From: Watersipora subatra
Taxonomy: Eukaryota > Bryozoa > Gymnolaemata > Cheilostomatida > Watersiporidae
DNA length: 64,000 nucleotides
NCBI RefSeq assembly: GCF_963576615.1
Contig: NC_088711.1
Span: 33,902,121-33,966,120, forward strand
Direction of reading: 5' to 3'
Positions 23,701-32,827 of the stretch are shown piece after piece. The stretch's first letter is position 1; the number at the start of each line of letters is the position of its first letter. A program made the position numbers and the translations under genes. The notes under the pieces are model-generated. The model saw nothing but the letters and a program-made list of their open reading frames with translations, was not told the DNA's origin and ran no database searches.

Positions 23701-26316
23701 GAGCCGTATGCGGCTCTTTCATCTCCTCGCTGCGGCTCCTTTGACTCTGAATTTTTTCCTCTTTGTTCCTTTTTCTTTTTCTACCATATGCCCAGTAATT
23801 TATAGAAATATAGAAGTTTTATCACTAGATTTTGTAATATAATTTAAAAAATTGTAATTTTGGTGATAAATCAAACATTGTCGCTTGTTATGCGTCATTA
23901 TTTATGTGCCAATAAAATTGCCAAAATTACACCAGCCAGCATGACACTTCTTGATTTCTTTTTACCCCAGGTAGGCAAACTATGGCAAATACTAAGGAAT
24001 GAAAAGTGGCAGAGAAAAATAGAACATTTAATCCTACATTCGCTAATTCATTTGCTTTGACTGCTGATGAGACTGGTTCACCAGTTTGCTTAATATGTAA
24101 TGTGAAATGTATGCTCTCACCGTATACGCCAAATGACAGCACACAGAAGAAACGTATAACATTTGCTGCAGTTAGAACTCTAGTTTGGCGTTTTGCTAAA
24201 AGAAGGGCTGAAGTAAACATGAAGTTGCAATTTCTCTTGAGTAACCTTAAAAAACAACGTAATATTTTCATGTTATGTGCAAGTTATTATTAGCTATTTC
24301 TTTGTTCTTTGCAAAAGTGTAATTTTTTTATCAGCAGCTAAATTATTGTATTGTATAAATATAAATAAATATAAAAATGACTATAATAATAACAACAATA
24401 ACAACGAACACTACATAGAAAATAATTGGAGAGCGGATAAAAACGTAAAGTTTACTGAGAATCTTCATTATACAAACAAAAAAACGATAAGAGAAAAAGA
24501 TCTGAGCTTTTATTAATAAGCAAAGAGACAATAGAATGTTAAGTAATAGTTATAACCATACCAAAGGGTGCAAGGGATGTGAGACAATCGAAACATATAG
24601 AGAACTGGTATTAGAATTTGAACGATTATAAAATGTGACAGCTAAGATTATACTTGCAGTTATCAGTAGACTTGAGCTCTATTTAACAGAAATGTGTTTT
24701 ATCTAGCTGCAATTGAAGCTAAAATGTCTTTTGAGACAGAAATCAGCATCCTCAGGAATCGGTAGAATACTCAGAACGGTTCCTCAGCAATAAACAACTG
24801 CGTAGATTCATATTGCAAGTTTAATAAAATACATGGAACAATAATAATGTTATGAATACTTATCATATGATTATTATAATTGTCCCAAACAATGTCTGTT
24901 GCCTGAATAAAAAGTTGAAAGTTGAAAAAATTAGAAAAAAGTTAAGACAGTCAGATATTTTGATAACTGTCAGTAGTTATCGACGCACTTGAAACAAATA
25001 TGTGCCTTTTCCGACCATGTTAGTAGTTGAACATTTGTGATAGTACAAAGTCTGTTTTTTAGAAGTACAGTGCAACCTCGGTTCTCGAACACAATCCATT
25101 CCAGAAGGTTGGTCGAAAACCGAGTTGTTTGAGATCCGAAACAGGTTTTTCCATTAGAATTAATATATATAAGTTTTAATCCGTTCCAACACCCTGAATG
25201 TTTACCTTTTTAGTATTTTATACATTATTTTATGCATGAAATTGCACATTAAAATGCTGACCAACACATAAAAAGCAATGTATATCTCAGAAAATGTTAA
25301 GCAAAATGGCAAAGACACAAATAACATAAACATAAATGTAACCCAGGCTAATCGTATGTCCGCGTTGTCGTAATCTTCTATACAAAAGATTACGCTAACA
25401 TGAACGTGTAAAAACAAAAAAAAAGGATAAAGAAAAGAATTATGAATAGGATTTTTTACTCGGCTACAGGATGATCTTTTCTCTTAAAATATCTATCCAA
25501 TGACACTTGCTTCTGCCTTCTTTTTAGCACTTTTCGGAAGTGGTTCATGATAGTGTCGTTAAAGTCATTGATGACTCTGGTGGCTGCAGCTTTATCGGGG
25601 TGGTGGAGTTCGACGAAATTCTGTAACTCGACCCATTTGCTACACATTTGTTTAATCTCGGACAATGCGACAACAGTTGGTCACGGAAAGAGCGATCTAC
25701 ACCCGTACGTCGCTCAGCATCCCACCCTCACGTACGCACTCACGCGTCGTACCGGCGTTCGAACTCCGATTTTGGTTCGAACAACGAAGCAAGAATTTCT
25801 TGAATTTTTTGTTCGAACTCCGATTTGTTCGAACTGCGAGTCGTTCGAAAACCAAGGTTCCACTGTATATGAATATTTAGAAAGGATATAGACGAGAAGA
25901 AATGAATCCGAGGGATGAACTATTTAAAATGTTCCAATGACCTCAAAGAAGTGTCAGTCTGAGACATTACAAGGTTTGGTGAGAGATACGATTCCCACTA
26001 ATACCAATAATATTATTAACAGCAACATAACAACAACAACAACAACAACAATATAAATGAAAAAGAGATAGTGAGAGAGTTGGAGAAAAAGAGAGTATGA
26101 AAGAAAAAAAGGAATGGAAACGAAAGAAAATGGCTAACTTAATGCCAAGACTTGCTTGTGATGCAAAAGTCACAAGAACATTAATAATAATCTTCACAAT
26201 AATAATGATAATATTAATATTTTTTCTTAATAAAAACTGATTTATATTAAAAGGAACTCACTTGACAAAAAACCAAGAGCAGGGGTGAAAAGAGCCAAAG
26301 ACCTGCCATATTCCAT
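2982..26316 (-). CDS. Divergent Delta/Jagged-type (DSL) Notch ligand, 12 coding exons
   Basis: Spliced gene of about 1549 residues; every exon junction agrees in phase. Order: short signal peptide (about 1-18), MNNL/C2-like domain (about 20-181, exons 2-4), shortened DSL domain (about 194-235), 21-22 EGF repeats (about 238-1090), an unrecognised cysteine-containing block, one membrane span (about 1198-1220) and a cytoplasmic tail of about 325 residues. DSL proteins sit on the signal-sending cell and activate Notch on a neighbour; that role is inferred from the family. MNNL hallmarks seen are a CC pair, CDTYFRV and an FG...NPI stretch. The EGF number exceeds Delta (about 8-9) and Jagged (about 16). 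The tail has NPLY and YxxP motifs and ends KQSSRSRRK, not the PDZ ligand of many vertebrate DSL proteins. It could be a lineage-specific DSL relative rather than a direct orthologue of Delta or Jagged. Confidence 0.82.
4514..4693 (-). CDS. DSL ligand exon 11: membrane-proximal tail
   Basis: Acceptor gatcatcatag, donor gtgagt, 180 nt. After KKKQALW it encodes an acidic, proline-containing stretch with LPYDQSEHLYEGVNYNNPLF. NPLF is at about residues 1257-1260 (4585-4596) and is the first of four NPL(Y/F) motifs in the tail. Confidence 0.8.
5220..5317 (-). CDS. DSL ligand exon 10: transmembrane segment
   Basis: Acceptor gcatgttttag, donor gtgagg, 98 nt. It encodes WISQNWYYAAAILALLMLTV and onward to AAFNCQR, about 23 hydrophobic residues followed by basic RKKK from the junction with exon 11. 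That is a type I membrane anchor with a stop-transfer signal. Phases 0 and 2 match both neighbours. Confidence 0.85.
6325..6712 (-). mobile_element. Composite SINE-like repeat, copy 1
   Basis: In the reverse direction it starts ctagctgtgcgacctggc, runs through attagcctggcacatcgcc, a tRNA-like part with a gggtccgagatcc box, then ggattctttattccagg. A copy with the same parts in the same order is at 44621-44965 on the plus strand. It lies in the DSL gene intron between exons 9 and 10. Confidence 0.6.
6838..7012. repeat. Degenerate tandem repeat of about 45-60 bp, 4 copies
   Basis: The core accactgagctatagctagt followed by ctgcctacctacggttcagg recurs four times. It ends about 50 bp from DSL exon 9. 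Confidence 0.75.
7061..7682 (-). CDS. DSL ligand exon 9: last EGF repeats and juxtamembrane block
   Basis: Donor gtaagt at 7060. I chose acceptor agctttacag (start 7682); cttaag at 7668 is in the same phase and would remove five residues. It encodes an irregular EGF end (YGCGCRYLGSNC), one EGF (NCIKGQGSC ... CICLLGWEGDNC) and a cut-down EGF (INECDPDPCNGHEC ... GYAC). About 120 residues with around 9 cysteines follow before the membrane. I do not recognise that block; Jagged has a cysteine-rich domain here, but I see no clear match. Confidence 0.75.
7825..8014. mobile_element. Small foldback (MITE-like) element
   Basis: Arms 7825-7858 and 7981-8014 are 34-bp perfect inverted repeats (tagtaggtgcattacctgtt and on), with a core of TA-rich caatatatata repeats. 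It begins and ends in TA. It is intronic in the DSL gene. Confidence 0.8.
8017..8271. repeat. TA-rich caatatata repeat tract
   Basis: Degenerate (caatatatata)n that turns into its own complement (attgttatata) around 8200, giving extended foldback potential. The tyrosine/isoleucine-rich open frames here are artefacts. Confidence 0.85.
8340..8420 (-). mobile_element. tRNA-derived SINE fragment
   Basis: In reverse, an A-box-like tagcttaatgg (8396-8406) is followed by a B-box-like ggtcccgagatc about 30 bp on. The sequence is too diverged to be a tRNA gene. Confidence 0.5.
9308..9516 (-). CDS. DSL ligand exon 8: EGF 19 and most of EGF 20
   Basis: Acceptor tgatttttag, donor gtgagt. EGF 19 is atypical (KCKNSMCVRGEC, then a longer loop EEPGDPGFRC). 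EGF 20 starts DIDECASSPCLNNGTC, with both the O-glucose (CASSPC) and O-fucose (CLNNGTC) patterns. The exon ends in phase 2 within CECKAG. Confidence 0.85.
10019..10131. repeat. 40-bp tandem repeat, nearly 3 copies
   Basis: Unit contains gttggtccttgctgctcaag then ggtctatttgtctgtctatt. It lies in the DSL gene intron between exons 7 and 8. Confidence 0.75.
10895..11028 (-). CDS. DSL ligand exon 7: EGF 17 (end) and 18
   Basis: Acceptor taatgttgcag, donor gtgaga, 134 nt. It completes EGF 17 with FTGLLCDIN and encodes EGF 18 (DNCVNVSC ... CTCDEGYTGQYCE). It joins exon 6 in phase 1 and exon 8 in phase 0. Confidence 0.85.
12297..12385. repeat. 18-bp tandem repeat, about 5 copies
   Basis: Unit gttcaaacacagtctaat. 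It lies in the intron 3' of DSL exon 6. Confidence 0.8.
12643..14583 (-). CDS. DSL ligand exon 6: end of DSL domain plus EGF repeats 1-17
   Basis: A single exon of 1941 nt. It starts with QCFTGYEGSSC, closing the DSL domain, then has 16 complete EGF repeats and most of a 17th. Nearly all are calcium-binding type (I-D/N-D/E-C ... C.D.vN.Y.C.C), about 38 residues each. O-fucose consensus sites (C....S/TC) are visible in several repeats, for example CSNHGSC, CSHHGTC and CLNNGTC (the last in exon 8). O-glucose type CxSxPC occurs in repeats 1 and 17. Repeats 5-8, 9-11 and 12-14 are copies of one block. A 490-codon frame on the other strand is a shadow of this repetition. Confidence 0.9.
14664..15575. 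mobile_element. TTAA-flanked non-autonomous element, copy 1
   Basis: TTAA-AGGTTGACTTGCAAC at the left and GTTGCAAGTCAACC-TTTAA at the right, 912 bp. Long subterminal inverted repeats (caccatgtcttac..., acaagcttt..., acgaacagttaatcgcagcc) reappear inverted near 15430-15550. A TTAA target duplication fits the piggyBac superfamily, but no transposase is present. Inserted between DSL exons 5 and 6. Confidence 0.75.
15633..15757 (-). CDS. DSL ligand exon 5: DSL domain, first part
   Basis: Acceptor gttttttag, donor gtaaag. It encodes GYCLPGYYGSDCQIHC then AAYRCNPSTGAKIC, the DSL signature (C...YYG..C...C......C...G...C). The C3-C4 loop has only about 7 residues (CLPQAAYRC), against about 11 in canonical DSL domains, so the usual G-H-Y/F part is missing. 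The last DSL segment is at the start of exon 6. Confidence 0.8.
15775..16437. repeat. 33/34-bp minisatellite, about 20 copies
   Basis: Unit atagtttaccttagtcgaag then cgagtaaaatggg. Variants differ by pagtttacc/agcttac and by aaaatggg/taatatgggg, and alternate in higher-order runs. It starts about 18 bp upstream of the acceptor of DSL exon 5, within that intron. Confidence 0.9.
17141..17283 (-). CDS. DSL ligand exon 4: end of MNNL domain
   Basis: Acceptor ttgctctag, donor gtaagt. It encodes GYIIQIDVEDKDNGG, the counterpart of the SLIIEA.h.D strand, then a segment rich in N and R with NVS and NRT glycosylation sequons. A 39-bp minisatellite begins about 10 bp upstream of the acceptor, so the acceptor's intronic side is partly repeat-derived. 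Confidence 0.78.
17295..17771. repeat. 39-bp minisatellite, 12 copies
   Basis: Unit tatgctatatgctgtagttg then tttactatagcaacacagg. Because 39 is a multiple of three and the unit lacks a stop in one frame, a 158-codon frame results (GMLYAVVVYYSNT repeats). It is intronic, beside DSL exon 4. Confidence 0.92.
17975..18198. repeat. 48-bp tandem repeat, 5 copies
   Basis: Unit contains gtgcatatggcaggagtagg then cctgggagtttagagagg. It lies just left of the paired 1.12-kb elements. Confidence 0.85.
18283..18346. repeat. TA microsatellite
   Basis: Uninterrupted (ta)n of about 64 bp. A second (ta)n tract of similar length closes the paired-element block at 20663-20731. Confidence 0.95.
18373..19496 (+). 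mobile_element. TA-flanked 1.12-kb element, copy 1
   Basis: Ends TA-CAGTCAAACATGGATAAC and GTTATCCATGTTTGACTG-TA, the TA-duplication and CAG...CTG form of Tc1/mariner (pogo/Tigger) non-autonomous elements. It has internal nested palindromes (19014-19045 and about 19047-19180) and no transposase. It lies between DSL exons 3 and 4. Confidence 0.85.
19541..20663 (-). mobile_element. TA-flanked 1.12-kb element, copy 2 (inverted)
   Basis: The reverse complement of copy 1 over its whole length, with few differences. The two are separated by only 44 bp of TATCTCACTATC-type DNA. Confidence 0.85.
20880..21024 (-). CDS. DSL ligand exon 3: MNNL domain, middle
   Basis: Acceptor attttttag, donor gtacgt, length 145 nt. 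It encodes a segment with TFGSSLGNNVSNPIREN, matching the family stretch FG...vlG.NS...NPI that precedes the FTWPGTFSLIIEAW strand. It joins exon 2 in phase 2 and exon 4 in phase 0. Confidence 0.8.
21503..21690. repeat. CA/TG-rich simple repeat
   Basis: Degenerate cacacac / tatgcacacg / catacatacata tract. It ends about 25 bp from DSL exon 2. Confidence 0.85.
21714..21912 (-). CDS. DSL ligand exon 2: first half of MNNL domain
   Basis: Acceptor cacctcag and donor gtgagc. It encodes the Notch-ligand N-terminal pattern: LQIRFDKYANLDG, then a CC pair, then CDTYFRVFIK. In Delta and Jagged the same order (strand, CC, CDTFFRVC) makes up the phospholipid-binding C2-like domain. The third family cysteine (FRVC) is F here, and extra cysteines occur earlier (ERCF, PFC). 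Confidence 0.8.
21960..22335. repeat. Degenerate 18-bp tandem repeat
   Basis: About 20 copies of gttaataaatgttaacag-like units, heavily mutated. Confidence 0.8.
22409..23213. mobile_element. TTAA-flanked non-autonomous element, copy 2
   Basis: Same family as 14664-15575: TTAAAGGTTGACTTGCAAC at the left, degraded ggcaagttaacgtttaa at the right, 805 bp. It shares internal words such as ggtcacctgtgat (inverted here). It lies between DSL exons 1 and 2. Confidence 0.72.
23676..24293 (+). mobile_element. hAT transposon relic with N-terminal zinc-finger fragment
   Basis: It begins CAGGGGTCAGCAACC, the usual hAT (Charlie-like) inverted-repeat end, followed by ggctccggagccgtatgcgg. The frame 24006-24293 holds FNPTFANSFALTADETGSPV then CLICNVKC, like the start of hAT/GTF2IRD2-type transposases. 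There is no catalytic part and I find no right end. Confidence 0.6.
25066..25867. mobile_element. Pogo/Tigger-like element with transposase remnant
   Basis: TA-CAGTGCAACCTCGGTTCTCG at the left, and the right end reads CGAAAACCAAGGTTCCACTG-TA. Length 802 bp. A minus-strand frame (25665-25456) encodes WVELQNFVELHHPDK and KRRQKQVSLDRYF, the C-terminal tail style of Tigger/jerky transposases; the DDE core is missing. Confidence 0.78.
26262..26316 (-). CDS. DSL ligand exon 1: start codon and signal peptide
   Basis: ATG at 26316-26314 opens MEYGRSLALFTPALGFLS, a weak but plausible signal peptide. The donor gtgagt follows at 26261. The exon ends in phase 1, which is what exon 2 needs. An upstream ATG in another frame gives a more hydrophobic leader, but it ends in phase 0 and cannot join exon 2. 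A stop lies just upstream in the chosen frame. Confidence 0.6.
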
Positions 26317-27820
26317 ACTCTCCAACTATACACTGACATGCGGTGACACGGCAGGGGCAGTGCTTGGGATGGTGCCTGCTGATCTCATCATAATATAGTC
26401 CAGACAGTGTAGGAGATACACAAAGCATAGCCTGAGGTACAGAGTGCTGAGATCACAGCACGCTCTGTGATTGGCTTCTAATATTTGCTTTAAATTAAAA
26501 GAAATGTTGGGTACATTCTACAAAAGCCTAAATGTAATATTTCTTTATTACTTGACAAAAAATTTGAATGTTTCAGTTTTTTTCTTTCAGCATAGCAACT
26601 TTCCCTTGCAAAAGAATGATTCACATTTTGTCTGATTAAAATTCACCCTGAAGCCTATGCTTGTGCTGTATAACATAACTGGCATCTGGCAGAAGTCCAG
26701 AATCAAAGTAGAATCCTTATCAGTGAATCGTAGGTCTCCCAGTGAATCACTCACATCAGACACAAATGGTATAGCAAGCTAACTGGACATCGTTAGCCAT
26801 ACAGCCGTCATACCGTAAATAATAATAAGTGACTGTGCAATGATTGTATACAAGATGAGTAATTATATATACACTAGTGGAAAGAACATGTTGCTTGTTC
26901 TTGACATGACAGTTCAGTAGAATAGTGAGTAGATACAAAGGTCTCTGAGAGATTTTTCACTCATATGCACATGAAGCTTACAGAAATCTAAAGACAGACA
27001 CAGAAGTTAATATATTTATGTTCAATAATTATGTTTGTAATAGATAGCCTAGCACGATGTTTTTATAAATTTACAAATGAGTTTCAACGGCAACTTAGAC
27101 AGAATCGAGTTAGTAACATGAAACTAAGCTTAACTTAAGGAAGAACTTGGATAAGTTAACCCAAGGTACAGGATACAAGTACATTCTATAAATTATCTTC
27201 CCTTCGTCAGACTAAAATAGTTTTCCAGAGAAAGACAAGTACCCAAAGTATAAACATCTAAGATACCTCATGATATTTGGAGTTGTCTTTTAAATTGCAG
27301 TAAAATTGGAAATGTATCCAAGTTATGTTCTTGTAATTTAATCAAGGCATCAGACGTAATTAGAGAGGGCTCCGGTTATTGTCTACGGTATTTATTGCGG
27401 TGAGTAGAAGTGTCAAGCCAGTGTTTAGGTAGGTTTTGTGAATAATCTTTTATTGATAGGCCCCTTCTTCTCATGACACAATACATGTATTGTCACTAGG
27501 GCTATAAAAAGGCAATGTTGGTAAATTCTAGAAATAGTATAATAATTGTAAAATTATTTTTGAATAAATAAGCAACTCCGACGATTTTGTGTTACGTGAG
27601 AATTATTGATGGTATTCGCATTTGGCAGGTGCATAATTTAGAGTTACGCCTCCTTGTCTTTTGGTAGCAGAGCAGATTCGATACGCAGAGCCATGGATCG
27701 GTCAGACTACTTGTATAGGCTTAAAAAGAACTTGAACTACCGCACTTAGTCATAGAAAAGTACAACTTGTCCTTTCTGATCTCATTACTGATATAATCTT
27801 TTGACAAACTATAATTTCAT

Positions 27821-28085
27821 CGCTACCAGCCAGTGGGATGAACACATACGTCTACAGTATCCCAACACATCTCATTACTACCAGCCAGTGGGATGAACAC
27901 ATACGTCTACAGTATCCCAACACATCTCATTACTACCAGCCAGTGGGATGAACACATACGCCTACAGTATCCCAACACATCTCATTACTACCAGCCAGTG
28001 GGATGAACACATACGCCTACAGTATCCCAACACATCTCATTACTACCAGCCAGTGGGATGAACACATACGTCTACAGTATCACTA
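27821..28085. repeat. 55-bp tandem repeat, 5 copies
   Basis: Unit contains accagccagtgggatgaaca then catacgtctacagtatccca. Copies are nearly identical (tctac/cctac variants). Confidence 0.9.
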
Positions 28086-28303
28086 CACATAAAGCGTAAC
28101 CTTACACATGTATATACAAGCAGGACCCACTTTCTTTCAACTCAGACTGCTCTTAGAATAGCACAATTCCTTTTGATCTGAACATCATTTTAAAGCTCCA
28201 AGTTTTTGGAACTTAATGAAAGGGACAGAATTCAAATAGAGTAAATCTTTTTTCGACTAATTCGATGAAGTGAAGCTTTAGAGGTAACCAAGGAACTATA
28301 ATG

Positions 28304-28362
28304 ATTACAGTTATAATAATTATAATTATTATAATTATTATAATTATTATAATGATTACCGC
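28304..28362. repeat. ATT/AAT microsatellite
   Basis: (ataattatt)n tract, about 55 bp. Confidence 0.85.
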
Positions 28363-29934
28363 GCTTGATAGATTGTGTATATTTGTTATGAATAGAAAAG
28401 CAAACAGCTGTAGTGTAAAACTATTGGGCTAAGGAGGAGAAGCTGTCTAACTATGTTTATTTTTGATTATTACTTACCGAAGATTTTAGTCAGTGTGTCA
28501 TTGGAAACCAATGTTCTGTCAGCAGCTGTTTCCGATTTCTCTGTCAGTTAATAGTGCCCTCGGTATTTCGACTATATCTCAAAATTAATTAGCCAATCAA
28601 GTTAAACTGCGAAATTACACTGAAAACGTATTATGCACAAAGTTACCAAAATTTCATAATCCCTTGTGTACAAAGCAAAGCTACACAGCCGAGTTTACTA
28701 GGGGCATGAGATTGAGTGGGAAAACAACTCCCCAAGTTATCTCACTTACAGGCTTCAAAGTGTTACCATTTTATTCAGCGTCTGAATGAATACTGACAAG
28801 GTTCTCCTAAATAATCTAAAAGCTTCTTCGCACTTTTCTTGTAAATACAAAATTTCCATGGGCTGCTGTTAGCACTGATCCGTGTTGTACTTACTACTTA
28901 TCATACATCTGTTATTAGGCTGTTACATTAATGGCTATGACTATAATAAAGTCTGAAAGTATCTGCTATAATCGCATGCCTGTTTTAAAAATTCTAGCGT
29001 GTCAAGATATTGTTGAATGAAAACTTATTACAAAAACTAAGGGAAGGTTTTAAGCCAATAAAAATCTTTCCATTGTATTTTGAAATTCATCGAAAAATTC
29101 TTCCACCGCTGCAAAGATTTCTTTTAGTTTCAAAACGATAATCACGGGTTTGTGGAACAATTTTCAAAATGTCATAGTTATAAAAATTTGTGTATATTTT
29201 CATAAAACAGTGCCAGTGGTTTCTACTTCTTAAACATTGGTTGTATATTTTCTTTAAAATTAAACTATACCGCTGTTTACGGATGTACAGCAGGTTGTTG
29301 ACATTACTAAATGGTTACTTGAAAGGAAACTGGGCGGTTTGAAACTATAATGAGTCTGACATGAAGCTACACTCAGAGTTTGAACTTTGCTTGTCGAGCT
29401 AAATTAGTATTAAACATGCTAAATGATTATTCCATTTAACCATCTGCACTCTTCGTATGTTAAAATGATTAAGCCCAATGTCTACAGTTACTAGCTACTC
29501 GACCAGTTTCCTGTTTAGAGGCAACCCTATGTTCCCCATCAATCTATTCTCATGACAATTAAATATTCTTTAGAAGAAAACATCACGATTTTGGTAGATA
29601 ATTCACCGCATGTACTTAAATGTTTATAACTACAGCAGAGTACAGCTGTTGAACTTTATTATGATATCATTCAAGAGAGGAATATTTCTGGCATTCCACA
29701 CTGTTTACTTATTGCTATAACAATATTGATGATAACACGAGTAAATACTAATAATGAAAACTAATGAATTGCTGCTCAGCTGTCGCTGCTGTCACTACTA
29801 TCCTTGCCGTTGCATTCAACTCAGATAGACATTCCTTTCTAAAGGAAACTGGTTAACTGCATGTTATCAAATCTCTTTAACTTCATACAGAGCAGTGCTA
29901 TCTCACTGCTCACTGCAGATCCTCTGACTCCAAG

Positions 29935-30047
29935 TACTAATAGTACTATAATACTATAGCACTATAGTATATAGTATATAATACTATAGCACTATAGTAC
30001 TATAGTATATAGTATAGTACTATAGTACTATATCGCTATAGTAATAT
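29935..30047. repeat. TACTATAG palindromic microsatellite
   Basis: Degenerate tactatagtata units, self-complementary. It directly abuts the dispersed repeat that starts at 30048. Confidence 0.8.
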
Positions 30048-31185
30048 ACTAGCTGTACTACCCGGCATTGCCCGGCTAATAAAAAAGTATTTGGGCAAAA
30101 AATTCATTTGTATTTAACATATAACAAAATTTGCCATTCTAACTTTCAAACTACATATCATGAGAAAAGTGTTTTGTGTAGCTGAAATAAATTAAGAGAG
30201 AAAATATAACAATTGTAAAGGTTTTCAAATTTTGTCAAACAACTGTAACTTTTAAACTTCAAAACTTGAAAGAAGTGTTTCTTTGAAATAAGTTAAGATG
30301 AAAAATAAAGATGTAAAGGCAATTAAATGTAAATGTGAAATCATCAGCGAGTAAGGGCTAAATATAGTCCGTTTTGCTACGATTACAATGAAAAATTATT
30401 TGGTATACAATTATATGATTTTAGTTCATTTCAGTGTTGGCATGCAAAAATTGGCATGCCAAATCGCATGCCAACACTGGCATGCAAAATATCATAGGCT
30501 ATAAACGTACATAAAGGGGTTTGGAAACCCGTAGTAATTATCTAATGCAATCACCCCCTGGTAAAAATCATTAAAATCATCGTCAAATAGTAACAATACA
30601 ATATATTAACCTTAGTAACCATACACGTAGGTACCTGCAATGACTTTAGTGCATTTTGTTGTTATGATCTACAAGATAATATAGCATTACAATTTACTAC
30701 TTGAAGAGTTTTTACCTTCGAGACAGACGTGTAGCATGAACGCTGAATCTAACTTGATTGAATTTAGCTTACTAAACAAATACTTTAAGGAAGTTTTAGT
30801 ATGTATTTTAATAACTTCCAACTTTCAATTAAAATTTTATTATCTTTTCGTTTTATCGGTTTTTACCATAACGGCTAACGCTGAACTCGCCATGGCGAGC
30901 AACGTATCTCTTTTAATAACATATATAATCAGTACAAAAATCGCCAAACTTTGAGTTTGAGATAAATTATTGTTGATATCGTGGGGCGAAACAAATTAGC
31001 CCTAACAAAAAAAGACGAAGAAGCATTGTGTTGCATATGTTTACCATGTTCCAAGATATTTCTTAACTGGGGCATCATTACGCGTGGTCGCAATGCTAAA
31101 GTAATAGCCATAGCTGGACACACAAAACGACGAACGAATACACAAATACACACACGACCAACTTTGAGAAATATATATATATATA
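30048..31185 (+). mobile_element. Dispersed repeat with actagctg start
   Basis: It starts actagctgtactacccggc, like the start of the copy at 44621. It ends accaactttgagaaatatat, like 45090-45115. The inner part (about 30500-30960) resembles 37985-38400 of the TA-flanked element, so it is a nested or composite relic. I cannot assign a superfamily. Confidence 0.5.
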
Positions 31186-31199
31186 GATTACTATATCTA

Positions 31200-31453
31200 G
31201 TGCGGTAGGCTTGCACTGAAGAGTGCAAGCCTACCGCACGAAACTTTAAGTAATAAAATGTTTTAGCTAAACTTGTAGTTTTTTAGTACACATAGTTTTA
31301 TATCAGCTCTGTTTTTACTCTAAACATTGAGCACTCTTTTTACTAATGTGTATAAATATAACTTTTAGATTACTATATCAATATATTACTATTATAGTAA
31401 TATATTGATATAGTAGATATATAAGAGACCGTAGTACTATAATAGTACTACGG
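31200..31453. repeat. Cluster of three near-perfect hairpins
   Basis: 31200-31239: 18-bp perfect stem, 4-base loop. 31371-31414: 21-bp stem, short loop. 31429-31453: 12-bp stem, 1-base loop. Confidence 0.8.
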
Positions 31454-31985
31454 TAACTTTAAAAAAATTGGATTTGTCGTAACAATAACTAATCTACTGT
31501 GGGTGTTCAGAAAAAACTACGTGCAGTCTTGACAGGATGGCTTTGTGCAGGCCGTTGCAATGGAAAACTGATACCCTAAACATCATTACAACAAGTAGCA
31601 TGCTTTCATTAAATTATAGTATATTAAAGTTTGCAAATAGATACTTTCAATTTTTCAAAAATAGTCTTTATCGTCTTTTAGTCCATCATAACCATATGAT
31701 CCTATTAACTATACTTAATAAGTCTATGATCATAACAATAATCTAAAGATTTGTTCTATATTTGAAATGCATACTACAGCTTGTTGAATTTGATGGTTTT
31801 TTGCAGATTGAATAAGTCTAAGCCCTGATTACATCAGTATACTCATTACCTTCTGCTACTTTAACTGCTACTTTTGCCTATTAAGTAAGTTTTCAGTAGC
31901 GCAGATACTTTTAAGGTCGTTGATGCTGGTTTCGCATCTAGGTAGCCTGAAATTATCTCTCTCAGCCTATGAGAAATATACCACT

Positions 31986-32827
31986 CAGGGGCAGATCTAG
32001 GAAAAAAGTGTGTGATGCAAAATTTGTGTAATATATCTAGCGTGGGAGAGGGTGCGCGGGGCGACCCCCTTACCTGGCCCCACGCTAGCGGAACTTTTTG
32101 AAATATAAGCATATTAGAATGAAGGAGAGGTGTGTTTGAGCCCAAAAAGTGTAATCATTTATTTGCAGCAAACAACAAGTTTAGAGGTAAAAATTGACAT
32201 TAGAGATGATTAATTAAATTGGTGTTTTATAATGTTCCTTTTACTATATATATCAAGATTACATGTAAACAGAAAGTTAACAAACATTTGTGCAATAAAA
32301 TAAAATCAAGACAAAATCAATCACAAAACCTCAACAACCATTTGGTTTGGCTGTGCAGAAATTAGCCATCATTTCTGCAAACTACCATAAAAAATGTCTC
32401 GTAGTAATAGCTACATAACGAGGCTATTATAAAGCAAACATATTGGGGCATACTTTTTTGAATTGTTGTTTTGTCGTCGAAAGAATTGATCCAAAGTTTG
32501 TTCTTGACCTTTCTTTTGAGACATTTTGCTTTTAAAATTGCTTGTAGTACTTCTTTCGAAAAAGTTGTGGCTCAATTGGAGATGTTTATTGGGACCACTC
32601 TCATTTGTTTATAAGCTAAACAAATTCAGGTCAATGTTATTAAAACTGGTTCTTTATAACGCGCTCTACTAAGCCGTTTTTGCTCATTTCTTCTCAAAGC
32701 AAGTTCTCAGTGAAATAAATTGCAATGTACTCAATTCTTGATGGATTTTAAATCTTTTTTTTTGAATTTTTTGCCATCTTTATGGTGGTGCATTTGCACC
32801 GTATGCACCACAGTAGATGCGCCCCTG
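31986..32827. mobile_element. hAT-like element, 842 bp
   Basis: Ends CAGGGGCAGATCTAG and GATGCGCCCCTG, flanked on both sides by ccact. It has an internal minus-strand frame with no recognised transposase. The visible direct repeat is 5 bp, not the 8 bp usual for hAT, so the class is tentative. Confidence 0.55.
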
